Translations under genes and position numbers: made by a program
From: Eopsaltria australis
Lineage: Eukaryota > Chordata > Aves > Passeriformes > Petroicidae
NCBI GenBank assembly: GCA_034509425.1
Contig: JAVTVJ010000373.1
Location: 1,827,497-1,891,496 of the forward strand
Reading direction: 5' to 3'
Length of the DNA stretch: 64,000 nt
Shown here: one piece after another, positions 33,691 to 46,009 of the stretch
Numbering within the stretch: the first letter of the stretch is position 1
How the letters are laid out: each line of letters begins with the position of its first letter
The notes under the pieces: generated by a model
The model's database searches: none
Told to the model about the DNA's origin: nothing
Seen by the model: the letters and a program-made list of their open reading frames with translations, nothing else

Positions 33691-35474
33691 GCGAGCAAGG
33701 CGTGCTGACCAGGCACCTGAGATACTGTAAAACCATTGCAACCACCAGCATTTCTGATCACTCCTACCTTTAGTGGTTCAATTTTATCAGGTAAAGCTCT
33801 TGAGTAGATCTGAAGATGGAGAATTTAATCTGTGGATTGGGACCACATTTGGGCTGTCACAGTGGCGTAGAAGAGCTGGGTGAAGAAAAGCATCACTTTG
33901 CACCCATTTAGGTGGCAGTAGCAGAAACCTCAGTACCCTCTGCTCATGTTGCTGTCAGTGGACACCAAACTGATCAATAGTCAGTGGACTGCAGGGAGTG
34001 ATTCACTGTGACCTGAAGATGAATCATGCCCTACACCTCTGCTTCTGCCCATTGACTGTGAGTGGGACCTTGAGGGACTAATGCAGCTGAGAACAGGTCT
34101 GCAGTTAGATGGGACAAATATCATCCTCACTGACTCCTCTAACCCCAGGTTCATGCCTGTCCCATGAGCTGGTCTCCACTAGAAACTCCTTCCTCAGACC
34201 CTGAAGACCTCTTGACTCCACTCCTCTGCTCAAAGGGCTCTGAGAACCAGCCAGAACTTCATTCCTGAGACAATTAGGAAAAGGCTTCTGATTTCCATTT
34301 ATGTCTCACTTTTGTTTTGCTAGGCAGAGCAAACCAAACAACTTTAGTCTCCTGTCACCAGACACTGCAGCCAGCTTTCCGCTGCACCTGCTCTGGTATA
34401 AAGTTGCATAGTGACAATTCCCCATCAGCAGTGATGTTTGGAGATCTCTATCAAGGCAGGTGTTCAGCAAATGGCCTCTTTGTAGGGGGAGTACCCCACT
34501 CTGCTAATTGCCGGCACAAGAGCTGTACAACACAGTGACACCGGGCTTTGCAGCCTAAGGCTCTTCATGGGGTGAATGTAATCTTCTCCTGCACCTGTAA
34601 ATGTGATTTAAGAATGTTATCAGGAAACTGCACAAACTGAGTGCAGTACAAAATATTTCTGCTCACCAAATGAACTGGGCAGGGGGCACTTTGGGTTGCC
34701 TTTTCAGTGGTGGGGGTCAGCAAAATCATCACAAATAGAGCGATAGCAAGCACCAGATAGACCAGTGCTCCTGCAATCTGCTATATCAGCAAGTACAGAG
34801 TGGGAAACTGGAGCTGGACCAGCAGGCAGAGACTGTGATTTGTGGAGGAGATGGAGCTTTGATATGTTTGGTCTTCTAAGAGGAGAAGGTGCTTCTCACT
34901 GCACTTCTTTCTGGCGTTACTCTGAGACTCCATTTGGCTGAAGTTTGCCTTTATCACATGAGTTATAGTATAATCTAACAAATATTATAAAATGTCTTCT
35001 AGAAATTAGTTTATCCCACCTCTACTTCTCTCCTGCATTTAACCATTAGGAAGGATAAACATAGCAGGCATTAGCAAAATGACAGACAGGCAGAAATCTG
35101 CATCCTCAGGTAGAATAACTTTCCCCTTCTCACCTCCCCTTCTAGACTATTCAGCTACATTAAAAAAAATACAGATCTGAGGTTTGCAGCTCGACTTTCA
35201 TATTTTCTCACAGCCAAGGAGCTGAAAGGCCTTGTTTTTGAGAAAGTGAATATGAAAAAGCACCTCCTTGGGCAAGAGGAGATTTGCAGTCTTTGTCATC
35301 TCGCAGGTCACATTCGTTAGTGATGGGAAAAAGCATCCACTGGATGAGGGAAGGAGATGATACCCAGCCAGCTTCCGTTTGATGCTCCTGCTGGGCATCT
35401 GCAGGAGATGTTTTTTTGCTGGAAGCCAAATGGGTGCCATAGATAAGCTTTCTCAAAGGCATGTCCTTCCCAGA
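33691..35474. other. non-coding stretch, nothing recognised
   Basis: Unique DNA with no supportable gene or repeat. Confidence 0.5.
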
Positions 35475-35735
35475 TCGTGCACTTCCACTGGTGGCACGCT
35501 GTAAAACAAACCCGGCTGTGCGCGGGCCATGTGCGCGGAGCCCGGCTCCCGGACGTGCAATTCCTGGTCCTCGCCAACTTTCCCCTAAAGCTTCGTTATT
35601 CCAATAAATCACGGAGCTGAGTTATGGGGCTCTGTTTGGTGGGGGCTGCTTTTAATTGCAGTTTCAGGAACTGTGGGAAAGCAGAATTAATGCCATATGT
35701 TTTTTAGGCTTTCGGACCAGTCGCGAGGTCTCGCT
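35475..35735. promoter_or_regulatory. compact CpG cluster
   Basis: Thirteen CpG dinucleotides fall within about 140 bp (35475-35613), including GTGCGCGGGCC-like and GTGCGCGGAGCCCGG words. Four more follow near 35714-35731 (TCGGACCAGTCGCGAGGTCT). Flanking DNA is CpG-poor. CpG retention suggests an unmethylated regulatory element, and NRF1-like GCGC words are present. It is shorter than usual CpG islands and has no visible exon beside it. Confidence 0.33.
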
Positions 35736-37019
35736 TTCAGTTTTGGCTGGGATTCAAACATCACAGCGAATTTTCAGGTTCCTCTGTGTCAAGCCACAGT
35801 GAGAAGGGGGGAAGGGCAGGAGGGGGAGATGGTGGCAGGGTGAGGGAGGGTGCTGCTGTGTGGTGCTGTACTGCTGGCCTGAAGAGGCAGAGAGGAAGGA
35901 GAGAGCACTTCCAGAGGCGAGGAGAAGCACTCCAGGTAAAATCCTTCTCCTGGTCCTCAGTGTGGACAAATAAGGTTGAAACTTGTGACAAAGGGGAACC
36001 TGCTGAGAAGGGGAATGGAAGACAAAATGCTGTGGTCTTTTCCCTGAACACTGTCTTCCCTCATGCTCCGTCTTTCACTGATTTTCCTCCCCTCAATGCC
36101 TTCGGTGCTGAGGGACATGGTGCCCTTCTCTCCCTACCGATGTCTGGCTATGCTGTGGATGTGCATTTATAAACAATGAGCTTGGAGGAAGTTCAAGGTA
36201 GGGCTTACATACCACAGGACTGATTTTGTGAACACAGGTAAACCCCCAGGATGATGGGACAAATGTCACAAGAGAGCCAGGCCCCCTTTAGCTTTTTGAA
36301 ACCTCCTGGTTCCAGCCCCCGTGCCCACCATCTCTGGTTCTGGTTCTTGGTAGCTCTTGTGTGAGTCCAGTTGCTCTCTGCTCAGAGAGGACGTGGCCAT
36401 GCTGGGCACTCCAGATCAGCACCTGGCAACTCACCACAGTCTCTATCTGATAAGATTTTGTAGACTCATATACACTTAGCCACAGGCATATGCACATCCT
36501 CATGACACACTCGCTGAGACTGGAAAGGGGTAATTTTGCCTTTTCTCATGCAAATCAGCTGACCCTGTTGCAGGTGATAGAAGTGATGAAGCCTTTACCC
36601 TCTGAAAGCCTGATCCAGAAGTGCCTTGAAACATCCTTCCCCTCCAAATCTCACCAGTGGTGCACAGAGCAGTTCCTTAGCCAGACACAGAAATAAGAGC
36701 ACTTCTGAGAAAACAAAAAATGCAGCATTTTGTAAGGTCTGGGCATCTGGGAACTGAGGCAGGTGAGAGGATGAATGGTGAGCAAGGTCCCAGCTGAGCA
36801 CAAAAGACACAGAGACATCTCTATTTCCCCCCTGTTGCTGGGACATTTGACGTTGGGCCACAAACACAAATATGCTTTTCTCTCTGCTCTTCTATTCTGA
36901 CTTGATTTTCTTTCGGGTTTAAAATATCCTGAAAGCAGCATGGGATGTCCTAGTCAGCAGCGTGGGGGGGGGGGGAGGAGACAGCTCTTGTCCAGGTGGG
37001 AACTCATCCAGCAAGTGTG
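35736..37019. other. non-coding stretch, nothing recognised
   Basis: Unique DNA. A G13 run at 36964-36976 is the only simple-sequence feature of note. Confidence 0.5.
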
Positions 37020-37260
37020 GCCTTACAAGCAGTTGTTTGGAGCGGGAGTAATTAGTCATCAATGGTAAATAACAAAAGGATGACTCCTGCCCGAGCCAGA
37101 GGTAAATAATCAGCTACCTCGTTTGTTAAGTGGTATGAGGAGGGAGGGATCTGTCAGATGACTCAGCTCCGATGAGGGGAAAAAAAATGTGTAACGTCAC
37201 AGTGAATATATGGATTTTCCAGGTCTGAGGATGATGTTGCCCAATATAGACGTTACCCAA
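37020..37260. promoter_or_regulatory. possible enhancer with AP-1 and inverted CRE-like sites
   Basis: A TGACTCA AP-1 core lies at 37159-37165, within GATGACTCAGC. Two CRE-like words GTAACGTC (37191-37198) and GACGTTAC (37249-37256) are exact inverted copies, 50 bp apart. AP-1 and CREB/ATF bZIP factors bind these cores. AT-rich GGTAAATAA words occur nearby twice (37064 and 37101). The clustering is visible. The regulatory role is inferred. Confidence 0.28.
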
Positions 37261-40200
37261 ACAGCTCACTCTGAAATTTATCCAGCAACCAAAAAGCACC
37301 TGCCTGAAATAAGAGAAGGGTTGTGATGTGCGTTAAAAAGGGTCTGAGGGATTGTTTGTAGCAACTCTGAGTAGGTGTAAATACCTGATTGCTTCTAGGT
37401 CTTGCCAGTTATTTGAAGCGACATAATTTTGGAGAAAAAAAATAACCTCACATCAAGAGATGCTTAACATTGTTTTTGACAAAATCACTATCTTAAAATG
37501 CAAGCACACATGGACAAAAATTTTCATGAAAAGCTTTCAGTGAAGCATTTCAGCAGATTCCATTTCCTCAGTTTCACTTCAGCAATGTTAAAATGTTTTG
37601 GTGACGTAGAGAGATCTTGTTTCAACTTGGTTTGAATCACTTTGCATTGCGTTGCAATATTAATTGAAATATTTTCAATGTGTGTTATATTTTATTGTGC
37701 TGGGATTTATGTGCCTTTGCTATGTTTAGTTTTGACATTACCAAAGTGAACTGTTTCAGTTGTATCAGACCAAACAGATTACATATTCTTGCCCCATCAA
37801 ACATTTTAAATTTTTATGGTTTTTTGTTCAGATTTGCAATGATAAATTGGAAGCAAATTTGTATCTTTCCTGGAGGACAAAAATTCTAATATCCAGCCAA
37901 GTCTGTCTGTGTGTTTAAAAGGAATCTGTGTTTTCTGGGCATTAAATCTGCAACTTTGGAGAGCTGGTCTGTCTCCCAGCTTCACCAACACCCTGGACAT
38001 GTCATACAGGACTTGACTGAAAAAAGTGACTATAACAGGTACCTGTGATCACCCAGAGCACATTTGCTCCATATGAAGCATGAATTCTTCTCTACAGCAG
38101 TTTTCCAACTCGTATCACTCACCCTAAACTTGAGGTTTCAGCCTGTGTGAAACGTCAGCCGAGTTCAGGTGAATCTTCCTTCAGGCTGACTTCGAGAGAA
38201 GTCCAAGGTGAGCACCCAGCTGAAGATGTCCAACATTCCTGTGATGAATCCCCCTGCTAGTTCCTGGTGCAATGAATTTTGGCCCAGTCTCAGAACAGCT
38301 CACACTTGTACACAAAGGTTTTGGCCACACTGATGTCCCTGTGTCTGCAGGGTGACAGCCTCTGTGGGGCACAGAGGGGCTGCAGACTGGACCCCAGACA
38401 GAAACAGGGCTGAAAGCAAAGCACCGCTTCCATTATTTGGCCTGAGCATGGTTTCAAGTCCTAAAAGTGGTATGGATTTTTGAATTCAACCAGAATTTAA
38501 CTCCCCAGCCACCTCCCTATACAAAAATCCCTCGATCTACCAGTCCATCCCATTTGTCAGCTGTAAAATGAGCATTATGCTAAAGCTTCTTGTCTCAGAT
38601 TGGTGTGTTCAGGTATATCAGAAGCATCTTTTTCCTTGTGTGAGTTCAGGGATGACTGTAAATGAACTTTGATCTTGTTCAGATCTCATCACCACTCAGT
38701 ACCACCCACCTACCACAATAGCTGTCCTTTGGGTTTCCTGCATCATGGAAACATTTTCTTTCTGACTGATCAAACACAGCACCACTTAAATCCTTGAAAC
38801 ATCTCCATAGCAAAACAGATTGCTTTTTCCCAACCACTTTGCCCAGTCTGAGTGTGCATCCAGTTTGTAGATCTGCACTGACAGCATGAAGAAGCTCAGG
38901 GTTTCAGGACAGCATTGGGCACCTCATGAAGTCTCATCCCATTGACACCCACGACAAATCCCCACCTGACCTGCTGGGAACAAGGTGATGAGCAAGAGGA
39001 TGTCCCACCCCTCATGTAGCTGTCAGGGGAGCAGAGGGTGAGAGGTCAGGACAAGAAGGGAGAGCCAGGACCACAGCAGATGTTTTCCCATCCCGTCTGG
39101 TGTGAGCAGCAGCCCCAGCTGCCTCTCTGGAGATGGTGAAAAGAGGAAGAGCTGTCAAAGACAGACAACACAGCGGTTTCAGTTGTGCATTTCAGTTCAC
39201 CTCAAAGACCTCGCTGCTTTGTTCTTGCAGCACCTTTGTCTTTTTCTCCTTCACATGCAAGTGTTCTGAAGCACCTTCTCATCTGGGGAACTGACTCCCT
39301 CCTCCCCTGTACATCCAGGATGGGTTTGTAAATCACTTTATTAAGACAAGAAGTGTGATGGGCTATTTGGACTCCCCTTTCTAGCAGCCCACCTTGCTAT
39401 AAAATGGTCAAACTTTGGCCAAGTCTGGGGGGCAAACCACAAACCTCTTCTACATCTTCTGGCTTGTTTTCGAAGACCGTGCAATTCTCTGCACCCCCCC
39501 GCCAGCTTCTTGGGCTTGTTAAATAACACAACAAAAGATAAAAGCTCAAATAAAGTTGCAGCTGCTCGGCACCAGCCCAGCTCTTTATCACCAAAGGGGT
39601 GTGCAGGCAGAGAGGGGCAGCATGTGGGTTCTCTCCTGTGACTCAACAAGGGAAGAAAAGCATCAGAAGGGGCTGATTTTGAAACTGGCATGAAAAATTG
39701 TTTGACGCCTTGTGTTTCTTGTCTTTCAAAGTGATCTGGGCAGCTGCTCCCCTTCCTGCCCTTACAATTCAGACAACAGCTCTCAAATGTGAGGTGTTTT
39801 CTGTTGCTTGCAGTAATATCTGCTCCATTTCTGGGATTTCTCCTCTTCATAGATGCTACAGAAGGGCAGTGGAGCTGCTGCTCTGGGTCATATCAAAGGC
39901 AGAAAAGCCAATTAAATGGTATTTCCCAGCAGCCTGATGATCACCAGGCTACCTCCCTTCCACCTGTTGGGCACAGGATGAGGTTTGAGCTGCATCAACA
40001 ACTCAACAGAGGTTTTGCTTCCCCTGGGCAAAAGGTGCACATGGATTTCATGGAGAAACTGGAGTATGGACGTGGTTGGACACACTGCTGATCTCTGCCT
40101 TGGGCCTGAATCCCTTGACAGCTGGGTCCCACAGGTTAAAAGAAACAAGGAGGTCACACAAAGGCAGCAGACCAGCAAGGGCTGTGGTTGCATGAGACAG

Positions 40201-40923
40201 CAGCACGCTTAAACAGGTTTTTTGCCTCTTTTCAACCCAAGCCCAAGTGCTGAGTATGCAGAGGAAAAGGTCACAGCAAAAAGCACCTTTGGGCTGACCA
40301 GAGCCACAGCATCACAGTGGAAAGCAAGACAAAGAGCAGATTTCTTCCTCCCTTGTCACTGCAGACCAGAGGTAGACAACTGAGAAATCAATCCTAAAGG
40401 AGCTGGGATGGGGATAACTGCTGTTTGGGTAAAACTTCCACAGCAGCCAGTCTGGCCAAGAAACAAAATAAGAAATTTATTACAAATTACCTACAAGCCC
40501 ATCCCATGCCCCAGTGTTTAGCAGGTGTTTGACTCTGAGTGCTCTTTTCACCTTCCACCCCTCAATCCTCCTGAAATTTTACAAACAGGCTAAAGGACAT
40601 TAACATTTTCTTTAGCACCTTAAATATCAGTGGAGGAATTTATGTGGACAACCCACAAAGAATCTATCTCCCCTTTCTGAAGGATGAGTTATGTCCAACT
40701 TTACTCCAAACAAACCCACCTCTTAAAGCACAAATCTGTGTGGGGACACTAATTTTGAAATAAAAATGACTGAATTCATCAAAGATTGACTTTGATTGAG
40801 CAGGATGAAACTCGTTTTTTCAGACAATGTGCAACACTTGCATTGATAAGACAAACAGTACAAAACCCAAATGTCTTTATTTTTGTGCAGAATTTACATA
40901 AAGAAACGTCTCCAGAGCATTTA
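37261..40923. other. AT-rich then mixed non-coding stretch
   Basis: AT-rich to about 38050, then mixed. No repeat family is assigned. A short TGTCAGCTGTAAAATGAGC word at 38556-38574 recalls a MIR core but is too short to call. The 169-codon minus frame at 39341-39850 has basic, Cys-rich chance-like sequence and no recognised domain. An AATAAAG word follows its stop codon on the minus strand. Confidence 0.45.
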
Positions 40924-41000
40924 CTGTGTGACTTAGAGAAAACAGCTTAATTTGGGGCTTCCATTTCCTCTTCTTTAAAGTGAGGGGGATGCTATTTTTG
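40924..41000 (+). mobile_element. MIR-like SINE core remnant
   Basis: The sequence CTGTGTGACTTAGAGAAAAC, AGCTTAATTTGGGGCTTCCA, TTTCCTCTTCTTTAAAGTGA and GGGGGATGCT follows the MIR core in order and spacing (CTGTGTGACCTTGGGCAAGT, CTTAACCTCTCTGGGCCTCA, GTTTCCTCATCTGTAAAATG, GGGATAAT). About 70 bp survive without gaps. Confidence 0.58.
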
Positions 41001-42229
41001 CATTTTTCAGTTTAAATAGCATGGAGCAGGTGCATCAAGCCCACACGTGCTGCAATCCTGGTATTTACTCAGTGGGCACCAGTAGGAAGGGGATCAATAA
41101 CTTTGGAGGGGACATGAAGCTCTCCATCATTTTGGATGGCTGTAGACACTGAGGTTTGTCATTTGAACTATACAAATAGAGCATGGAAAGAAACAGCCAC
41201 CCACCTAAACTAAATATTTTCATTATTTTAGGAAAAAATTAATCAGGACTGTTTAATATGTGCTGCTTGCCCTCATATTTACTATCTGGGGGATTTATAC
41301 ATTATTTAAATCCTCGCATTGGTCCATTAGCCCTGACTCTCAACATACCACTAAGTATTTTTCAGACCTTTAGAGCCCCAACTACAGCAGTGGCTTATTG
41401 GGGTGTCTGCCACCCCCATGGCAAAAGCTAAATTATTAATGGTAAGTGTGGAGTTAAAGCAGAGTGAACACTGGCTGGGTTTTACATCCCTGTTGCTGTA
41501 AGCAGAGAGGCAATTTCAGAGGGGAAAACTAAAATAGCACAGCACAAACTAAGAGGAAACCACCTTCCCTGGCTATCAGGAAACCAAAACCAAACAAGGG
41601 TTAACTGGGCAGAGCCAGCACTGACTGTAAGTGGGAGGCTTGGGCTTTATTTTATTGTTGTCATTAATTTCCTTCCTTTTACTTTCAGTAGAGGAGCACA
41701 GCATTATTTACATTAGACACAGCTGTGCCCCACTGAAGTATATGCACCAGAAGAAACTTCGGGAGAAATAAAAAAAAAAAGCAGCTGAAGGGCCATGGAT
41801 GATTTCTGGTGCTAACACCAAGGCCTTGTGCCCTTTTGTTCCCTTTGAAGCACAAAGTGACAATGCCAGTTCCCCAGATCTTTGCTGGTCCATCTGCAGG
41901 GTGTCAGAAGAAGGGGTGAGCCACTCTTACATGATGGGACATGAGATGCCAGTGATACGCCAGATTATTTTCTTTAATCATTCTTGTATTGCAGAAACAG
42001 GTGAGAGAGACTTGGTTGGAGCTGTAGGTTCCAGAGTTAATGAATTGGAGCAGATCATGCCCCTTGCTGCACATCTCTGCTCAGAAGAAGGCTCTGTGTT
42101 ACCATTTTTGCACACGGAGGGTGGGTTCCTTTTCCTCAGAGCAGGGGGATGGAGGCGGCAAAGCCTGCGTGACTCTGCCTGAACCACTCCCTTTCTTTAT
42201 ACATTTCCTTTCTTCCTCCTATTTGGCTG
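41001..42229. other. non-coding stretch, nothing recognised
   Basis: Unique DNA with an A11 run at 41770-41780. The 127-codon plus frame at 41799-42182 is not recognised. Confidence 0.5.
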
Positions 42230-42720
42230 TCTCGGCTAATTAGATTATTAAAACACGTGCCTTTTGTGCGGCTCCGAGGACGGCGGGGACCTGACCTCAC
42301 CAGTGGCTCCGCACACAAACGCTCGCTCAAAGGAAGGGACGAGCTCCCCGCAGCCACCTCCACCCTGCTCCCCCTCTGCTCCCTGGGACCTTGTTTATCT
42401 TAACGCCAGCTGAGTTTCCCTGGGAAACCCAGCACAAGGCACTTGCCAGACGATCCCTTTGTGCAGCTGAGCCCAATTCGCTGCAAGGCTGTTTTTTGCC
42501 GAAATCACAGTAAATTCACCAGAGCTCGTGGCTTCTCTCCCGAGGCTGCTCCTCCAGGGCATCCCTGCGTGGCCTTGGTGGACACGGGCTCGTGGAAAAG
42601 CTGGGAGCCTCAGCGGGAACCAAAGCATTTCACACTCCTGGCACATCCAAAAGTCAACGCCTCATTGCTGCACGGCTTCCCTCCCACCCCGGGCTCTGCA
42701 CAGCCGGCCAGAGGCTTTAT
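42230..42720. promoter_or_regulatory. CpG-enriched patch with homeodomain, E-box and palindromic sites
   Basis: TAATTAGATTA (42237-42247) is followed by an E-box CACGTG (42254-42259). Ten CpGs follow within 100 bp (42255-42350) and more continue to about 42715. An inverted repeat GTTTCCC/GGGAAAC around one base lies at 42414-42428, within a 25-bp imperfect palindrome (42409-42433). The mix of CpG retention and factor-type sites suggests regulatory DNA. No exon is visible, and the 166-codon frame at 42443-42943 overlaps other open frames. Confidence 0.33.
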
Positions 42721-45510
42721 TTATGGGCTGGGATGCTCAGCAGTGAAATGGTTAGAGCTCTTGGCATCAGGGGGTCATAATTACCCTTCCAAGTTAACAC
42801 CCATTGAGATGAATGGGAGCACACCCTTTTCTGCGGGTGTTTTTGTTGCAGTCTGCCTGGCTCTGGACTCAAAGGCAAGAGTTTACCTTGGTTTGCAACC
42901 AGAAAGGCTGGAAAGCGCCTCTCCCTCTCTCTTTTTTAAATAGGAAGAGAGAAAGTTTGCTTCTGCAGATTTGTGGGGTGGGGAACATGGGGGAATTGTG
43001 AAGCCAGGTAATTTGGGTCTGGTGGTGCTGAGCACCTGTGAAGTTGCCTGGCTTTGGAGAGCAGGAAAGGGCTGGAGTGCTGTGGGAACGGAGCTCCCGA
43101 GTTCCTGTCGGCAGCAGAGGAAAGCTGCTGTGTTATCTTTTCCTCACATCTGAGAAAAGGAGCTGGAGCTGCTCAACCCCCAAAACTGCTGGGGTTTCCC
43201 ACAGTTGGTTGCTGCAGGATCACCCTGCGGCACAGCCACCATTCCAGCAGCACTGCTGCTGTGCCCATCTGACAGACACAGCTGGGCTCAAACTGGGGCT
43301 GCAGAATGATTTGGGCATTCCCCCAAGGGCATCCCCCTGCCTTTCCCTCCAAATAACTCTGGCAGGTGCAAACCATAAGTGATGGAAAAGGGATGAACCC
43401 CGACCTGGAATGAAACACCTCCAGCCTGTGGCTGCTTCAGCCATCAGGTGTTGTTCTGGGTACAGCAGAGGAGCTGCCAACCCCACGGTGGAGGAGATGC
43501 TCGCCTCACCTGCCTGCCAGAAGCTGCACTCCCCCGAGCAGAAGGAGTTGGCTGGGGAGGCAGAATGTCTGCTCTTTAATCCCCAGTTCCCATCCTGGCA
43601 CACCTTACCCACTTCAGCACCCGTTACCATTCCCTGGGAATCCGCAATCAGAGCAGCTAAAACCAGCTGGGATCACAAACTGCTGCCTGGGGGCCACGTT
43701 TGCAGGAGGAGATGTTTACTGAGCAGCCCAGAGGGACTCCACTCCACGAGCTGGTGTTTCGTGTCGGGATAACAAACTCACCTCAAGGGCTTGTGTGCAC
43801 TTGAAAGGGTTCAGATGGGAGAAGCAGCAAAACACCTGTCCCTCAGGGAAGATGCAGACTTTACCATCAGAGGAGAGCTTTGGCGTGGATAGTCTGGAGC
43901 AGTTCCTAGAATAAAATAAACTATCCTGGCACAAAGGTTTCCTCTCTTGATTAACATGAGTTATACGTTTATCATGGACTAAGGGCCTGTAATGCTGCCC
44001 ACCCTGCTCCCAGCATGACTAGCATGAATATAACCCAGGGAACCTAACAAAAAGCAAGCAAAAATACCTTTACCAGTCCACCATACCCCTTGCAGCTGCT
44101 TTCCCTTTAAGGTGCAAATGATAGTTGCAAATGCCCATGTGCCAGGGGTTATTTGCAGGAAAAATTATGCTGGCTATGGGATTGAGGGTGTTTTCATCCA
44201 CACCTTTCAGTGTAATAAAACAAGGTTGAGGCACAGGCTGCCTGGTGTGCAGCAGGAGCAGCCCTGAGGCCTCGAGTGCTTGGGATTTAGATCCCCTTGG
44301 AGCTCCCCTGTATTTGTTTGTGCAGCCAAGGCCCTGTGGGGATAAGGGTAGGATGCTCTGTGTGTGTGTGATGCAGACACACACCTGTATGCACAAACAC
44401 AACCATGGGCTGGACAGACAACCCCAGGGCAAACCATCTCCTATAACCTTCTCCTTCAGCTCCCAAAGGCATCAGAGCCAGGGTGGTGAGGAGATTTGGG
44501 CACCCCATGGGTTGGCAGCACCTGTTTCTGGGGGTCCTGCTCCTCCTGACCCCTCTGCTCCAACCACCTGGCCACAGCCAACCTCTGTACCCTGCAAAAA
44601 TCACACCTCAAGCCCAGCTGCCAGCACATGCAGGTCCAATTATTACAAAATCAGGAGGCAAGCCCCCAAATTCCTGAGGTGGGAAAGAAAATCATCTGCT
44701 GTGGTCTCATTTGCTTTTCTAATGGTTACCCTTAATCAAAAAGGCTTCAAACACACTGGAAATAAATTCCAGTCAATAAAGTCCTGTAAAGCTGCGGACT
44801 TTGAAGATGTTTGGTTTTAAGAAAAAAACATTGGCAAAGGACAGGATTGTCATGAAGCTGGAAAAATCTGGGTGTGATTTCTGCAGAAATGAAACTGCTC
44901 CTGCGCCGGGTGCAGCCTGTTAACACCTGAGTGACCCCTAGAGCAAGGGACTTTAGTGAAATCACATGATCTTCTATAAAAACTTCAGGAATCAGATGTG
45001 AACTGGTTCTGTGAGCTGAGGATAATGCAGACACGTAATAAATAAAGGAAGAGAAAGGCAGTTCCAAAGAAATCCCCTCCTAAGTAAATCCTTATCTAAA
45101 CACGCTGCTCAGAATCACTCAGCCTGTACTGCCATGACTGTGCTCCCCATTACTTTCCAGAGCAGCAGCAGATAAAATATCATTAAAAACCCTCTTCCCA
45201 CCCAGTTACACCAAATAAAGAGGTTTTGCCAGCCTGAGGAATTTGTATGCTTGCAACCAGAGATGCAAATCACAGCCCGCCTGGCAGATCCCTGCATGGC
45301 AGCTCTTAGTTTTGCGCAGTGATGACTTTGCTGTGTGCTGTTTGTTTTTCCTGGTTCAGCTGGGAGTCAGGCACTTTGTGTAAAAGCAAAAGGTGATGCT
45401 TTGCTCAAAAATAAAGAGCTGCTTGAGTGATCATAGGCTGCTTGACAGACAGCCTGAAAACAAGAACCCAAGAACAACTGGTGCAAATATCCATGTGCAA
45501 AAATCACATT
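42721..45510. other. non-coding stretch, nothing recognised
   Basis: About 2.8 kb, GC-moderate, with many overlapping chance frames on both strands (up to 191 codons at 44245-44820). A short GT run at about 44359-44370 and a CA run near 44378 are the only repeats. Confidence 0.5.
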
Positions 45511-45760
45511 AGAATCATCGAATCATAAAAGGGCTTGGGTTGGAAGGGACCTTAAAGATCATCTCATTCCACTCTCCTGCCATGGACAGGAACACCTTCC
45601 ACTATCCCAGGTTGCTCAGAGCCCTGTTTAGCCTCACATTGAACATTTCTGGGCATGGGGCAGCCACAGCTTCTCAGGGCAATCTGTTCCAGTGCCTCAC
45701 CCTAACAGGAAAAAAATTCCTCTTAACATTTAATCTAAACCTCCCTTTGTCCTCTATCAG
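45511..45760 (-). mobile_element. CR1 LINE 3' end, antisense, about 250 bp
   Basis: The plus strand shows the degenerate tail (AGAATCATCGAATCATAAAA), then GGCTTGGGTTGGAAGGGACC, TTAAAGATCATCTCATTCCA, CTGCCATGGACAGGAACACC, TTCCACTATCCCAGGTTGCT, CAGGGCAATCTGTTCCAGTG, CCTCACCCTAACAGG and TAACATTTAATCTAAACCTC. It is well preserved over most of its length. Confidence 0.95.
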
Positions 45761-46009
45761 CTCATGCAGAAATTGCTGTGGACATGTGCTGATGAGAGCT
45801 GTGTGAGCATCACCCTTCAAATTCAAATTGTTGCAACAAGTTATGTGTCTTTTGTTTTCAGATCACTGGCTGTGGAAAATGCCCACAGCAGGGTAATCCA
45901 GCCCATGAGCACCCACAGCAGCTCAGCACCAGCTCCTTTTCCTCCTTTTCCCACAGTTCCTTGACCTGTTCCACATCCCATGAGCAGGGTTGGAGTCATC
46001 TCAGGGATT
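45761..46009. other. non-coding stretch, nothing recognised
   Basis: Short unique gap between a CR1 copy and a CpG-richer stretch. Confidence 0.45.

Noticed and set aside
38550..38600. Short word TGTCAGCTGTAAAATGAGC resembling the MIR CATCTGTAAAATGGG block
   Set aside because: Only about 20 bases match and the neighbouring MIR blocks are missing.
39341..39850. 169-codon minus-strand frame, followed by AATAAAG
   Set aside because: No recognised domain, compositionally chance-like, and one polyadenylation-type word is weak support. It would need transcript evidence.
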